Assembly (NCBI GenBank): GCA_002150995.1 | Contig: MDHJ01000001.1 | Span: 3,162,001-3,226,000 of the forward strand | Source: Clavibacter michiganensis | GTDB taxonomy: Bacteria > Actinomycetota > Actinomycetes > Actinomycetales > Microbacteriaceae | Reading direction: 5' to 3' | DNA: 64,000 nt | Shown: in pieces, positions 45,418 to 54,727 of the stretch | How positions within the stretch are numbered: position 1 is the stretch's first letter | Layout of the letters: each line of letters starts with the position of its first letter | Made by a program: the position numbers and the translations under genes | Notes under the pieces: generated by a model | The model's database searches: none | Told to the model about the DNA's origin: nothing | Seen by the model: the letters and a program-made list of their open reading frames with translations, nothing else

Positions 45418-46294
45418 GGGCCGCGCGCAGGCACCCGCGGAGGTCGTGACGCCGGCCGGGCTGCGCGCCTGGGCGCTGCCGGAGCCCGGCGGGTCGAAGT
45501 ACGGCCGCGGCCAGGTCGTGGTCGTCGGCGGGGCGCTCCGGTCGCCCGGCGCCGCCATGATCGCGGGCCTCGCCGCCCTGCGCGTCGGCGCCGGCCGCCT
45601 GACCCTCGCGGTCGGGGCGTCGGTGGCGACCGAGGTGGCCGTCGCCGTCCCCGAGAGCGGCGTCGTGCCGCTCGAGGAGACCGCGGCCGGGCACGTGCGC
45701 GGCGCGGGGATCCGCGCGGCGGACGCCGACCTCGCCTCCGCCGACGCGGTCCTCGTGGGACCCGGCCTCGACGACGCCGACGAGGCCGAGCGGATGGTCC
45801 GCCTCCTCGCCACGCTCGTGCCGGAGGACGCCGTCGTGGTGCTCGACGCCTATGCGCTGGGCGTCCTCCCCGCCTGTCGCGAGTCCGCGGCGCACCTCGC
45901 CGGCCGGCTCGTGCTGACGCCGAACTCCTCCGAGGCCGAGCGCCTGCTCGGGCGCGCGGCGGGCGAGGACGCGGTGGCGGATGCGCGGGAGATCGCCCGG
46001 GACTACGCCGCCGTGGTCACGATGGGCGGCGTGGTCGCCGCTCCCGACGGGCGCGCGTGGAGCGTCGGCGCGGGCGGGAGCGGCCTCGGCACGTCCGGAT
46101 CCGGCGACGTGCTCGGCGGCGCGGTGGCGGGCCTCTGCGCGCGCGGCGCCGACCCCGCCCAGGCCGCCGTGTGGGCCACGCACGCGCACGCGGCTGCCGG
46201 CGACCGCCTCGCGGTGCAGGTCGGACCGCTCGGCTACCTCGCGAGCGAGCTGCTCGTGGAGCTGCCGCGCGTGCTCGTGGAGCTGGAGGCCTGA
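45401..46294 (+). CDS. nnrD: ADP-dependent NAD(P)H-hydrate dehydratase
   Basis: 297 residues from ATG 45401 (GGAGGGG upstream), overlapping the phosphatase by 17 bases. Ribokinase-like fold: KYGRGQVVVVGGALRSPGAA, LVGPGLDD, LTPNSSEAERLLG, and the diagnostic GTSGSGDVLGGAVAGL near the C-terminus. Repairs hydrated NADH/NADPH (NADHX). No epimerase domain is fused, so the partner NnrE would be elsewhere. Confidence 0.9.
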   Translation: MSQDDEGRAQAPAEVVTPAGLRAWALPEPGGSKYGRGQVVVVGGALRSPGAAMIAGLAALRVGAGRLTLAVGASVATEVAVAVPESGVVPLEETAAGHVRGAGIRAADADLASADAVLVGPGLDDADEAERMVRLLATLVPEDAVVVLDAYALGVLPACRESAAHLAGRLVLTPNSSEAERLLGRAAGEDAVADAREIARDYAAVVTMGGVVAAPDGRAWSVGAGGSGLGTSGSGDVLGGAVAGLCARGADPAQAAVWATHAHAAAGDRLAVQVGPLGYLASELLVELPRVLVELEA

Positions 46295-46387
46295 GGCGGG
46301 GCGCCTGGGCGGTGGCCGCGGTCGGGCATCCGCTGGGGATCCCGCCCGGGCCCGGTCACCGCGTCGCGACGGTCGTAGGGTCGGGTC

Positions 46388-46591
46388 ATGACTGATTCGA
46401 CGTACACCGCACAGCTGGTCGGCCCCGACGGCACCGAGGAGGCCGAGGTCGAGCTCATCAACGGCGAGCCCGTGAAGAGCTTCACGCGCGCCACCTCGCT
46501 CAACGAGGAGGAGATCGTCTGGGAGCTCGACGCGGACGCCGACGGCTACGTCTACCGTCCCGCGGGCATCCCGGGCGCCGACTACTCCTGA
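46388..46591 (+). CDS. Small acidic hypothetical protein
   Basis: 67 residues, strongly acidic: YTAQLVGPDGTEEAEVELING start, SFTRATSLNEEEIVWELDAD middle, YVYRPAGIPGADYS end. The frame, codon bias and isolated start argue for a real gene. No family recognised. Confidence 0.6.
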   Translation: MTDSTYTAQLVGPDGTEEAEVELINGEPVKSFTRATSLNEEEIVWELDADADGYVYRPAGIPGADYS

Positions 46592-46671
46592 TCCGCGTCG
46601 GATCCTCCGGGCGGGGTCCCGCGCGACCCCGCCCGTAGGATCGAGGTCCCGCACGACGTGAGGAATCCCGC

Positions 46672-47394
46672 ATGAGCACCAGCCCGTCCACGCCCGCGAC
46701 CGACACCGCCGCGATCGCCCGCATCATCGACCACACGCTCCTGAAGCCCGAGGCCACGCGCGACGAGGTCGCCGCGCTGGTCGCCGAGGCCGTCGAGCTC
46801 GGCACGTACTCGGTGTGCGTCTCGCCGTCGATGCTGCCCCTCGAGCTGCCCGCGGGATCCGACCTCCGGGTCGCCGTCGTGTGCGGCTTCCCCAGCGGCA
46901 AGCACCACAGCGAGGTCAAGGCCGCCGAGGCCGCGCTCTCCGTCCGCCAGGGCGCCGACGAGGTCGACATGGTCATCGACGTGGGCGCCGCCCGCGAGGG
47001 CCGCTTCGCCGACGTCGAGGCCGACATCCGCGCCGTCCGCGAGGCCGTGCCCGCACCCGCGGTGCTGAAGGTCATCATCGAGTCCGCCGCGCTCGACGAC
47101 GACCAGATCGTCGCCGTCTGCCAGGCGGCCGTCGCCGCGGGGGCCGACTTCGTCAAGACGTCCACCGGGTTCCACCCGACCGGCGGCGCCACCGTGCACG
47201 CGGTCGAGCTCATGAGCCGCACGGTCGCCGGCCGCGCGGGCGTCAAGGCATCCGGCGGCATCCGCACGTACGAGACCACCGTGCAGATGATCGAGGCGGG
47301 CGCCACGCGCCTCGGCGTCTCCGGCAGCGCGGTCGTGCTCGCGGGACCCGTGCAGACGCCCGAGAACGGCGCGCTCGGATCGAGCGGGTACTGA
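46672..47394 (+). CDS. deoC: Deoxyribose-phosphate aldolase
   Basis: 240 residues. [15 protein letters not shown] (residues ~19-33), [37 protein letters not shown] with Lys and the Schiff-base lysine in [10 protein letters not shown], all DeoC hallmarks. Cleaves 2-deoxyribose-5-phosphate to acetaldehyde and glyceraldehyde-3-phosphate. Its stop overlaps the next gene by TGATG. Confidence 0.95.
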   Translation: MSTSPSTPATDTAAIARIIDHTLLKPEATRDEVAALVAEAVELGTYSVCVSPSMLPLELPAGSDLRVAVVCGFPSGKHHSEVKAAEAALSVRQGADEVDMVIDVGAAREGRFADVEADIRAVREAVPAPAVLKVIIESAALDDDQIVAVCQAAVAAGADFVKTSTGFHPTGGATVHAVELMSRTVAGRAGVKASGGIRTYETTVQMIEAGATRLGVSGSAVVLAGPVQTPENGALGSSGY

Positions 47395-48686
47395 TGCCCG
47401 CGGACCGCCGCGCGCACCTCGCCGACCTCGGCCGCTACATCCAGGCCTCGCCCTCGTCGTTCCACGCCGTCGCCGAGGCCGCGCGCCGGCTCGACGCGGC
47501 GGGGTTCACGGGCCTCGACGAGCGCGACGCGTGGCCCACCGGCCCGGGCCGGCGCTACGTCGTGCGCGACGGCGCGCTCCTCGCGTGGATCCAGCCCGCC
47601 GGCGCCCACGCCACCACCCCCTTCCGCGTGCTGGGCGCCCACACCGACTCCCCCGGCTTCAAGCTGAAGCCGAAGCCCACCATCGGATCCGACGGCTGGG
47701 TGCAGGCGGGCGTCGAGGTCTACGGCGGCCCCCTGCTCAACTCCTGGCTCGACCGCGACCTCGAGCTCGCCGGCCGCCTCGTCACCCGCGACGGTCGACG
47801 CCACCTCGTGCGCACCGGTCCGCTCCTGCGCTTCCCGCAGCTGGCCGTCCACCTCGACCGCGGCGTGAACACGGAGGGTCTCCGCCTGGACCCGCAGCGG
47901 CACATGTCACCCGTCCTCGGCGTCGGCTCCCCCGCCGCCCACGACGTGCTGGGCCACCTGGCGGGTCTCGCGGGCGTGGCGGCGGACGACGTGCTCGGCT
48001 ACGACGTGGGCGTCGCCGACACGCAGGCGCCCGGCGCCCTCGGGCTCGACGGCGCGCTCTTCGCCGCCGGGCGCATGGACAACCTCAGCTCCGTGCACGC
48101 GGGCCTCGCCGCCCTCCTCGAGCTGGCCGCGGCCGAGGAGGACGCGGATGCGCCCATCGCCGTGCTCGCCGCCTTCGACCACGAGGAGGTCGGATCCGCG
48201 ACCGCGTCGGGCGCCGCCGGTCCCGTCCTCGAGGACGTGCTCGGCCGCGTCTCCGCCGGCCTCGGGGCGGCATCGGAGGAGCGTCGCCGCGCCTTCGCCG
48301 CCTCCTGGTGCCTCTCGGCCGACGCCGGGCACGCGGTGCACCCGAACCATCCGGACCGCCACGACCCGGCCAACCGGCCCGTACCGAACGGCGGCCCGCT
48401 GCTGAAGATCAACGCGAACCAGCGCTACGCGACCGACGGCGTCGGCGCCCGCGAGTGGGCGCTGGCCTGCGAGCGCGCGGGGGTCCCGTACCAGGAGTTC
48501 GTGTCCAGCAACGCGGTGCCGTGCGGCTCGACCATCGGCCCCATCACGGCGACGCGCCTCGGGATCCGCACGGTCGACGTCGGGATCCCGCTGCTGTCGA
48601 TGCACTCGGCCCGCGAGCTGTGCGGCGCCGACGACCCCGGCCACCTCGCCGCGGCGGCCGCCGCGTTCCTCCGCCCGGCGGCCTGA
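47394..48686 (+). CDS. M18-family aminopeptidase
   Basis: 430 residues from ATG 47394. Zinc ligands of the M18 (aspartyl aminopeptidase) family are visible: His in VLGAHTDSPGFKLKP (~residue 82), Asp in GRMDNLSS (~228), catalytic Glu-Glu in AFDHEEVGS (~262), and His in LSMHSARELCG (~402). Length matches. Cytosolic dodecameric peptidase removing acidic N-terminal residues. Coupled with deoC, although functionally unrelated. Confidence 0.92.
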   Translation: MPADRRAHLADLGRYIQASPSSFHAVAEAARRLDAAGFTGLDERDAWPTGPGRRYVVRDGALLAWIQPAGAHATTPFRVLGAHTDSPGFKLKPKPTIGSDGWVQAGVEVYGGPLLNSWLDRDLELAGRLVTRDGRRHLVRTGPLLRFPQLAVHLDRGVNTEGLRLDPQRHMSPVLGVGSPAAHDVLGHLAGLAGVAADDVLGYDVGVADTQAPGALGLDGALFAAGRMDNLSSVHAGLAALLELAAAEEDADAPIAVLAAFDHEEVGSATASGAAGPVLEDVLGRVSAGLGAASEERRRAFAASWCLSADAGHAVHPNHPDRHDPANRPVPNGGPLLKINANQRYATDGVGAREWALACERAGVPYQEFVSSNAVPCGSTIGPITATRLGIRTVDVGIPLLSMHSARELCGADDPGHLAAAAAAFLRPAA

Positions 48687-48718
48687 GGGCCCGGCCCGAC
48701 GCGATCCGCGCCGGGCCC
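48687..48718. terminator. Bidirectional terminator M18 peptidase / DUF305
   Basis: GGGCCCGGC (48687-48695) pairs with GCCGGGCCC (48710-48718). Confidence 0.85.
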
Positions 48719-48722
48719 GGCC

Positions 48723-49436
48723 TCACGGAAGGACGACGCCGCCGATCGACCCGAGCAGCGCCTGCATCCTGGTGAGCTGCTCGCCCTGCGTCGACGACAT
48801 CGTCGCGGCCAGCTCCAGCGCCTCGGAGGACGTGCCCAGCTGCGACTCCCCGTCGGCCAGCTCGATCGCGGCCTGGTGCCGGGCGATCATGCCCTGCAGG
48901 AACAGCCGTGCCGCGTCCGCGCCGCTCGCGGCCCGCAGCGCCTCCAGCTCGGAGTCGAAGGCGGTGTCGCTCATCTCCTCGGTCTCGGCCGCGGATCCGG
49001 AGCCCCCGGCCGCGCCGTCCTCCGTCCCGCCCTCGGCGGAGGCGCCGCCGGCCTCCTCGCGGTCCTCGGTGCCGTTCGCGCCCGATCCGCCCTCCTCGTC
49101 GCCCCACTCCTCCGCGAGCTGCGCGAGGGTCCGCGCCTGCGGCCCCTGCTCGTCGCGGATCTGCACGGCCAGCTCCTCCGCCTCGGGCGGCAGGTCGGCG
49201 ACCTCGAGCGCCGCCTCGGCCAGCTCGACGGATCCGGCGGCGTGGTCGCCCATCTCCTCGGCGAACGAGAGGTCGGCGCGGTTCCAGCCCTGGGACTCCG
49301 TCTCCGTGGGGGCGGCCGCGTCGGCGCTCGCGCTGGCGGCGTCCTCGGGGGTGCGCGGCGGGGTCGAGCAGCCGGCGAGCCCGGCAGCGAGGACGATGGC
49401 GGTCGTGACGGCGGTGAGCCGGTAGCGGTATCCCAT
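48723..49436 (-). CDS. DUF305 lipoprotein
   Basis: 237 residues from ATG 49436. Lipoprotein signal: MGYRYRLTAVTTAIVLAAGL then AGC (acylated Cys ~22). Two DUF305 halves: SFAEEMGDHAAGSVELAEAA (~55) and LFLQGMIARHQAAIELADGE (~175), with the His residues typical of the family, separated by an acidic Gly/Ser-rich linker. DUF305 proteins are ferritin-like extracytoplasmic proteins, some linked to copper handling. In the first half the canonical MIxHH is reduced to MGDH. Confidence 0.88.
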   Translation of the reverse strand: MGYRYRLTAVTTAIVLAAGLAGCSTPPRTPEDAASASADAAAPTETESQGWNRADLSFAEEMGDHAAGSVELAEAALEVADLPPEAEELAVQIRDEQGPQARTLAQLAEEWGDEEGGSGANGTEDREEAGGASAEGGTEDGAAGGSGSAAETEEMSDTAFDSELEALRAASGADAARLFLQGMIARHQAAIELADGESQLGTSSEALELAATMSSTQGEQLTRMQALLGSIGGVVLP

Positions 49437-49491
49437 GCCTCGATCCTCCTCCAGGGCGCGCCGGGTGACAGCCCGCCGGTAGGTTCTCCCC

Positions 49492-50142
49492 ATGCCCGAG
49501 ATCGTCGACCTGCCGCATCCCGGCGTCACCCTCGAGTTCGGCGAGCCGGGCCGTCCGGTGGTGGTCCTCGTCCACGACGACCACGGCCGCCTCCCCTGGC
49601 TCGACCAGTACGCGCTGGCGCTCGCCCGCGCGGGCTTCCACGTGCTCGTCCCCGACCTGTACGACGGCCGCGGGACCCTCGACGACGGCCTCGCCGCGGG
49701 GCTCGCCGAGCAGCTGGACGTGGGGTTCGCGCTCGGCACCATCCGCGACGGCATCGACTCGGCGCGGGCGCGCGGATCCGAGCGCGTCGGCCTCGTGGGC
49801 TTCGCGCCCGGCGGCTGGCTCGCGCTCCTCGAGGCGCAGGACGGCGGCGCGGACGCCGTGGTCGCCTACTGCGCGAGCCTCGGCCCGGAGGAGCACGGCG
49901 TGATCCCCTGCGCGGTGCTGCTGCACCTCGCCGAGCACGACGAGTGGGCGGACGACCAGCGGCCCGAGGCCTTCATCGGCCGGCTGCGCGAGCACGGCAC
50001 GCCCATCACCTCGCACACCTACCCGGGCACGCTGCCCGTGTTCCCCAACGCGAGCCTCCGCGACCGGCTGGATCCCGACGCCGCCGCCCTCGCCTACCGC
50101 CGTACGGAGGCGTTCCTCGCGGAGCACCTGGGAAACGCGTGA
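49492..50142 (+). CDS. Dienelactone-hydrolase-like protein lacking catalytic residues
   Basis: 216 residues. Alpha/beta-hydrolase layout of the dienelactone hydrolase family: VVVLVHDDHGRLPW, FHVLVPDLYDGRGTL, then the nucleophile elbow reads GFAPGGW with Ala where Cys or Ser is expected. The Asp is present (LAEHDEWAD) but the His segment (normally YPGxxHxF) reads YPGTLPVF. Two of three triad members are therefore missing and a non-enzymatic role is likely unless sequence errors are involved. Single gene. Confidence 0.75.
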   Translation: MPEIVDLPHPGVTLEFGEPGRPVVVLVHDDHGRLPWLDQYALALARAGFHVLVPDLYDGRGTLDDGLAAGLAEQLDVGFALGTIRDGIDSARARGSERVGLVGFAPGGWLALLEAQDGGADAVVAYCASLGPEEHGVIPCAVLLHLAEHDEWADDQRPEAFIGRLREHGTPITSHTYPGTLPVFPNASLRDRLDPDAAALAYRRTEAFLAEHLGNA

Positions 50143-50242
50143 CGATCCGGTAGCGCGACCGCACCAAACCCCGCGAGTAAGCGGTACGAATGTAAGGAGC
50201 CTGGGAAAGCCCCGGCTCTTCCCTACCAATGGAGGCACCATC

Positions 50243-50662
50243 ATGAGCTCGTCCCCGAACCGCCTGCTCGGCACCGTCTTCGGCGCCGTCTACGTCCTCG
50301 TCGGCCTTCTCGGCTTCCTGTTCCCGCCGCAGAGCGGAGGGTTCTTCTCCTCCGACGGCGGGCTGCTGCTCGGGATCTTCATGGTGAACCCGTTCCACAA
50401 CGTGGCCCACCTCCTGATCGGCGCGGCCCTCCTCATCGGCGGCCTCTCCAGCGTCGCGTCGGCCAAGGCCGTGAACTCCACCGTGGGCTTCGCGTACCTC
50501 GCGCTCGGCATCGTCGGCTTCTTCCTCGTGAACACCGACTTCAACATCCTCGCGCTCAACACGGCGGACCACTTCCTGCACCTCGGCAGCGCCGTCGTGC
50601 TGCTGATCGTGGGCCTCGGCGCCGAGAAGGGCGTCCGCAACCGCGCCACCCGCGCAGCGTAG
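50243..50662 (+). CDS. DUF4383 membrane protein
   Basis: 139 residues, four membrane helices: LLGTVFGAVYVLVGLLGFLF, FHNVAHLLIGAALLIGG, VGFAYLALGIVGFFLV and HFLHLGSAVVLLIVGL. The His of HNVAHL and HFLHLG on helix ends is characteristic of DUF4383. Function unknown. ATG 50243 with GGAGG upstream. Confidence 0.88.
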   Translation: MSSSPNRLLGTVFGAVYVLVGLLGFLFPPQSGGFFSSDGGLLLGIFMVNPFHNVAHLLIGAALLIGGLSSVASAKAVNSTVGFAYLALGIVGFFLVNTDFNILALNTADHFLHLGSAVVLLIVGLGAEKGVRNRATRAA

Positions 50663-50779
50663 GACCGCCGTCGCGCCGCCGCACCCGGCGCGTCACGCAT
50701 CACCGCATCACCGCACGACAGATCCACAGCACGCAGCACCGCACCACCGCGGCGCCCGGGACGACGAAGGGACCAGCAC

Positions 50780-51490
50780 GTGTCACTGCTCATCCGCCAC
50801 TGGCTTGCCCTCGCCGCCCTGGGCGCCGCGCTCATCCACCTGGCCGTCGGGGCGGGATCCTCGCCCGCGGCCATGGTGGCCCTCCTCGTCATCGGCGTCG
50901 CCGAGCTGGCCTGGGCCATCGCCGTCCTCCGCTCGGACCGCCTCCCCGCGGCCGGCTGGGCCGTCGTCGGCGCGCTCGTGCCCGTGGCCGGCTGGGCGCT
51001 CCTCGTGACCGCCGCGGTCGTCATGCAGGCGCCCGGCATCACGGACGACCTCCCCGCGATCCCCATGCTCGCCGCGACCCTGCTCGACCTCCTGGTCGCC
51101 GCCGTCGTCGGCCGACACCTCCGGTCCCGCGCCGAGACCGACGCCCAGGCGGCCTGCACCGCCGTCGAGGCGGAGTTCCCCGCCGACGCGGCGCTCATCG
51201 GATCCGGCGCCCTGGGCGCCGCCGGCCCCCGTGTCCCCGCGGAGTCCGCTGCCGCGCCTACCGACGCCGCCGCTGCCGCTGCCGTTGACGCTGCGACGAG
51301 CGGCACCCCCGCCGATCCGGAGCGCACCGGCGGCCGCTACCTCGTGGGCGTGCTCGTCGGCGCGTTCGTCGTCGCCGGTCTCGTCACGCCGGCCCTCTCG
51401 CTCACCCGCGCCGGCGAGTTCGCCGTGCCCCACGGCCAGCACAGCACCGTCGACCTCGACGGCATCCCGGACGAGCACTCCGGCCACTGA
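50780..51490 (+). CDS. Membrane protein, unrecognised
   Basis: 236 residues from GTG 50780 (AAGGGA upstream). Five hydrophobic segments, the first four compact (HWLALAALGAALIHLAVGAG, WAIAVLRSDRLPAAGWAVVG), then an Ala/Pro-rich linker and a final helix near 195-215 before a short His-containing tail (HGQHSTVDLDGIPDEHSGH). Follows DUF4383 by 118 bases and may be co-transcribed. The His-rich tail hints at metal binding, which is only a suggestion. Confidence 0.65.
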   Translation: MSLLIRHWLALAALGAALIHLAVGAGSSPAAMVALLVIGVAELAWAIAVLRSDRLPAAGWAVVGALVPVAGWALLVTAAVVMQAPGITDDLPAIPMLAATLLDLLVAAVVGRHLRSRAETDAQAACTAVEAEFPADAALIGSGALGAAGPRVPAESAAAPTDAAAAAAVDAATSGTPADPERTGGRYLVGVLVGAFVVAGLVTPALSLTRAGEFAVPHGQHSTVDLDGIPDEHSGH

Positions 51491-51546
51491 CGCGAGACGC
51501 CTCCACGGGGGCTCGCCGGGCGCCGGGGACCGCGAGCGCGTCCGCG

Positions 51547-52848
51547 TCAGCTCGCGGGCGCGACCTGCGGCGTCACGCGGATCCGCGTCGCCTCGCTCAT
51601 GAACCGCCGCACGTTCTCGTCCACGATGATGTCGCCCGGCCGCAGCGGCCGGGTGAGGAACAGGCCGTCGATGTCGGTGATCCGGCTGAGCGCCACGTAG
51701 GTCTGCCCCGGGCTGAACACGCGCGACCCCAGGTCGACGATGGCCCGCTCGTACGTCTTGCCCTGCGACTTGTGGATGGTTACCGCCCACGCGAGCCGCA
51801 GCGGGAACTGCGTGAAGTCCGCCACGACGTCGCGTCGCAGCTGCTTCGTGGTGGGCGAGTACGAGTACTTGTGCTTCTCCCACGTGACCGGCTCGACCTC
51901 GTGCACGACCCCGTCGAGCTCCACGTAGACGTTGGTGTCGATGCGCGTGACGACGCCGACGGATCCGTTCACCCACCGCTGGTCGGCGTCGTTGCGGAGG
52001 AACATCACCTGCGCGCCGATCTTCAGGTCGAGCTTCTCGTCGGCGGGGTAGGTGCGGCCGCCGAAGTCGCCCGTCACGTCCGCGGTCGCGGTGAGCGAGC
52101 GGCCCGGCAGGCGCTTCAGGGCCTCGGCGTTGATGCGGTTCACGGTGTCGTTGCGCGTCGCCAGCGTGATGGCGCCGTCGGTGGGCGCCGGGCGCGCACC
52201 CGCCGCGTTGAGCACGCCCGCGATCTCGGCGGTCACCCGCCCGTGGCGCACGGCGTTCAGCATCTCCTTGAACGCCTCCTCGTGCTGCCGGTGGATCTCG
52301 GTGAGCTCGTAGATCCGCAGCTGCGCCTCCTCCCACACCTTCGCGTCGAAGAACCACATGGAGCGGTAGCGGTCGGCGAAGTACGCGCGCTCGTCGCCGT
52401 CGCCCGGCACCGGGGCCAGCTGGTACGGGTCGCCGAACAGCACCACCTGCACGCCGCCGAACGGCACGTCCTTCTTGTGCCGGGCCTGGCGGAGGCTCCG
52501 GTCGATGGCGTCCACGAGGTCGGCGTTGACCATGGAGACCTCGTCGATGACGAGCGTGTCGATGGTGTTCAGGAGCTTCCGCAGCTCGCCCGTCTGCTCG
52601 ATCTCCTCGTCGGCGATGACGCCGATGGGCAGCTTGAACAGGGAGTGGATGGTCTGCCCGCCCACGTTGAGCGCCGCGACGCCCGTGGGCGCGCAGATGA
52701 CGATCTGCTTCTCGGTGTTCCACGACAGGTGCGTGAGGAGCGTCGACTTGCCGGTGCCGGCGCGGCCCGTGACGAAGATGTGGTCGCGCGTGCCCTCGAT
52801 GGCCTGGAAGACGGCGGCCTGCTCCGGGGAGAGGGGGACCGTGCTCAC
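51547..52848 (-). CDS. PIF1/RecD-like AAA helicase
   Basis: 433 residues from GTG 52848 (AGGAG upstream). SF1B helicase motifs in order: Walker A FVTGRAGTGKST (residues ~25-36), TGVAALNVGGQTIHSLF (Ia), Walker B LVIDEVSMVNADL, GDPYQLAPVPG (III), and C-terminal WAVTIHKSQGKTY (V) with YVALSRI (VI). Compact PIF1-like core without extra domains, 5'-3' DNA helicase, found singly in many actinobacteria. Confidence 0.9.
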   Translation of the reverse strand: MSTVPLSPEQAAVFQAIEGTRDHIFVTGRAGTGKSTLLTHLSWNTEKQIVICAPTGVAALNVGGQTIHSLFKLPIGVIADEEIEQTGELRKLLNTIDTLVIDEVSMVNADLVDAIDRSLRQARHKKDVPFGGVQVVLFGDPYQLAPVPGDGDERAYFADRYRSMWFFDAKVWEEAQLRIYELTEIHRQHEEAFKEMLNAVRHGRVTAEIAGVLNAAGARPAPTDGAITLATRNDTVNRINAEALKRLPGRSLTATADVTGDFGGRTYPADEKLDLKIGAQVMFLRNDADQRWVNGSVGVVTRIDTNVYVELDGVVHEVEPVTWEKHKYSYSPTTKQLRRDVVADFTQFPLRLAWAVTIHKSQGKTYERAIVDLGSRVFSPGQTYVALSRITDIDGLFLTRPLRPGDIIVDENVRRFMSEATRIRVTPQVAPAS

Positions 52849-52980
52849 GCGGGGCTCCTGGCGGGTCGGGGACGGGAGGTGCGCGGATCCACGGCTGCGG
52901 GCAGCGCGCGGATGCGCACTCGAATCTACCCCGGCGTCCGCCCGGGGAGGCGTCGATCCCCCGCCCGTAGGATGATCCGC

Positions 52981-53999
52981 ATGCCGAGCCCCGCCGTCGA
53001 CGCGCGCGGGGAGCTGCGCCGGGCCGTCGTCGTGTGGTCCCTGCTCGCGGCGCTCCTCGTCGGGACGTTCCTCGGCACGGTGGCGTCGCTCAACCAGAGC
53101 ACCTTCAGCGCGCACGGCTTCGTGCGCTCCTACCTCGACGCGCTCGCCCGAGGCGACAGCCGCGACGCGCTCGCGACGCCCGGCGTCGTCCTCCCGGAGA
53201 CGGGCAGCCGCGCGCTGCTCGACGCCCGCGCGCTGCCCGGCCTCGACGACGTCGAGCTCGTCGCGGACGAGCCCGCGGACGGCGGCGGGCGCACGGTCAC
53301 GTACGCCTACACGCTGCCGTCCGGGCCCGGATCCACGTCGTTCCGCGTGCGGGAGCTGCCCGCCGCCCTCGGCCTGTTCGCGCGGTGGGAGTTCCAGACG
53401 AGCCCCGTGGCCGCGATCGACCTCGAGCTCCGGCACGCGTCGACGTTCACGGCCAACGGCCTGTCCGTCGAGGCGGAGGCCGGCGGGGAGTCCGCCGCGG
53501 GTGCGGGATCCACGTACCTCGTGCTCGCCCCGGCGCGCTCGCCCTCGACCACGCGTCCCGGTACCTGGAGGCCGAGGACGTCGACGTCGCCGTCACCGAG
53601 CCCGGCAGCGTCGTGCCCGCGCGCGTCGACGCGGAGCCCACGGACGAGCTGGTGGAGTCCGTGCGCACCGAGGTGGAGGCGTACCTCACGGAGTGCACGA
53701 CGCAGTCCGTCCTGTTCCCGTCGGGCTGCCCGTTCGGGAAGTCCATCCGCGACCGGATCACCGCGCCGCCCGTGTGGAGCATGACCTCGATGCCCGAGAT
53801 CGCCCTGCAGCCCGCGAGCGACGACCCGGCCGACCTCGACTGGGTCGTGCCGTCCACCGTCGGCACCGCGCACATCGACGTGCCCGTCCGCTCCCTCTAC
53901 GACGGGAGCGTGAAGGACCTCGACGAGGACGTCCCGTTCAGCGTCAGCTGGCGGGTGAGCGTCGACGACGACGCGGGCGTCCGGATCCAGGGCCTCTAG
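52981..53999 (+). CDS. Single-pass exported protein, unrecognised (frameshifted as read)
   Basis: From ATG 52981. N-terminal helix VVVWSLLAALLVGTFLGTVA (~16-35), then an NTF2/SnoaL-like region (FVRSYLDALARGDSRDALAT), and a long C-terminal domain with two Cys (ECTTQSVLFPSGC) rich in beta strands. At LVLAPG the frame breaks and resumes as ALALDHASRYLEAEDVDVAV; one base near 53531-53534 restores 340 codons. Common as a conserved actinobacterial membrane-anchored protein of unknown role. Confidence 0.72.
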
Positions 54000-54117
54000 G
54001 CCCGGCCGTCGGCACCCTCACGCCGCGTCACGGTGCGGTGCGGGTCCGGTCGGGCCAGGATCGGGTCCCATCAGGGTCCGCGCGACCGCGGGGATCCGTC
54101 ACCCGAGGAGCGTCGCC

Positions 54118-54543
54118 ATGCCCGCGATCATGAACCCCTACCTGTCCTTCCGCGACCAGGCGGCCGAGGCCCTCGGCTTCTACCAGGGGATCTTCGGCGG
54201 CGACGTGGAGACGACGACGTTCGGCGACGGCGGCATGAGCACGGACCCGGCCGAGGTCGACAAGGTCATGCACGGCCAGCTGACCTCGGGCACGGGCTTC
54301 GTGCTCATGGCGTCGGACACCCCCGCGACGATGGGCGTGCCGAGCGGATCCGCGATCACGCTCTCCCTCTCCGGCGACGACGAGCCGGTGCTGCGCGGCT
54401 GGTGGGACGCCCTGACGGCCGACGGCACGGTCGTCCTCCCGCTCGAGGTGGCACCGTGGGGCGACCAGTTCGGCATGTGCACCGACCGCTACGGCATCGA
54501 CTGGATGGTGTCGATCGCGCAGCAGGTGCCCGCGGCGGCCTGA
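54118..54543 (+). CDS. VOC-family protein (PhnB-like)
   Basis: 141 residues from ATG 54118 (GAGGAG upstream). Single glyoxalase/bleomycin-resistance fold: MNPYLSFRDQAAEALGFYQG, GGDVETTTFGDGG, FVLMASDTP and the second half GDQFGMCTDRYGIDWMVSI. The PhnB-like group; a protein of unknown substrate. Confidence 0.9.
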   Translation: MPAIMNPYLSFRDQAAEALGFYQGIFGGDVETTTFGDGGMSTDPAEVDKVMHGQLTSGTGFVLMASDTPATMGVPSGSAITLSLSGDDEPVLRGWWDALTADGTVVLPLEVAPWGDQFGMCTDRYGIDWMVSIAQQVPAAA

Positions 54544-54616
54544 CCCCCGCGGCCATCTGCTTGCCCTGCCTCTCCGACACCCGCCAATCGAGGCCCTGAT
54601 CGATGGGCCGCGGGAA

Positions 54617-54727
54617 TCAGCGGCCGCGACGTCTCAGCCGCTTCACCGCAGCAATGACGGCCACCACCACCGCCGCGATGATCAGGGCGGTGACGACGAG
54701 ATGCACGGGGTACATCGATTCGACCAT
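54617..54727 (-). CDS. 36-residue membrane peptide
   Basis: A short frame starting at ATG 54727, overlapping the lipoprotein stop as TGATG. It encodes one membrane helix (LVVTALIIAAVVVAVIAAV) followed by a basic tail KRLRRRGR. Translational coupling and the clean helix plus positive tail make it a credible small gene. Function unknown. Confidence 0.55.
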   Translation of the reverse strand: MVESMYPVHLVVTALIIAAVVVAVIAAVKRLRRRGR

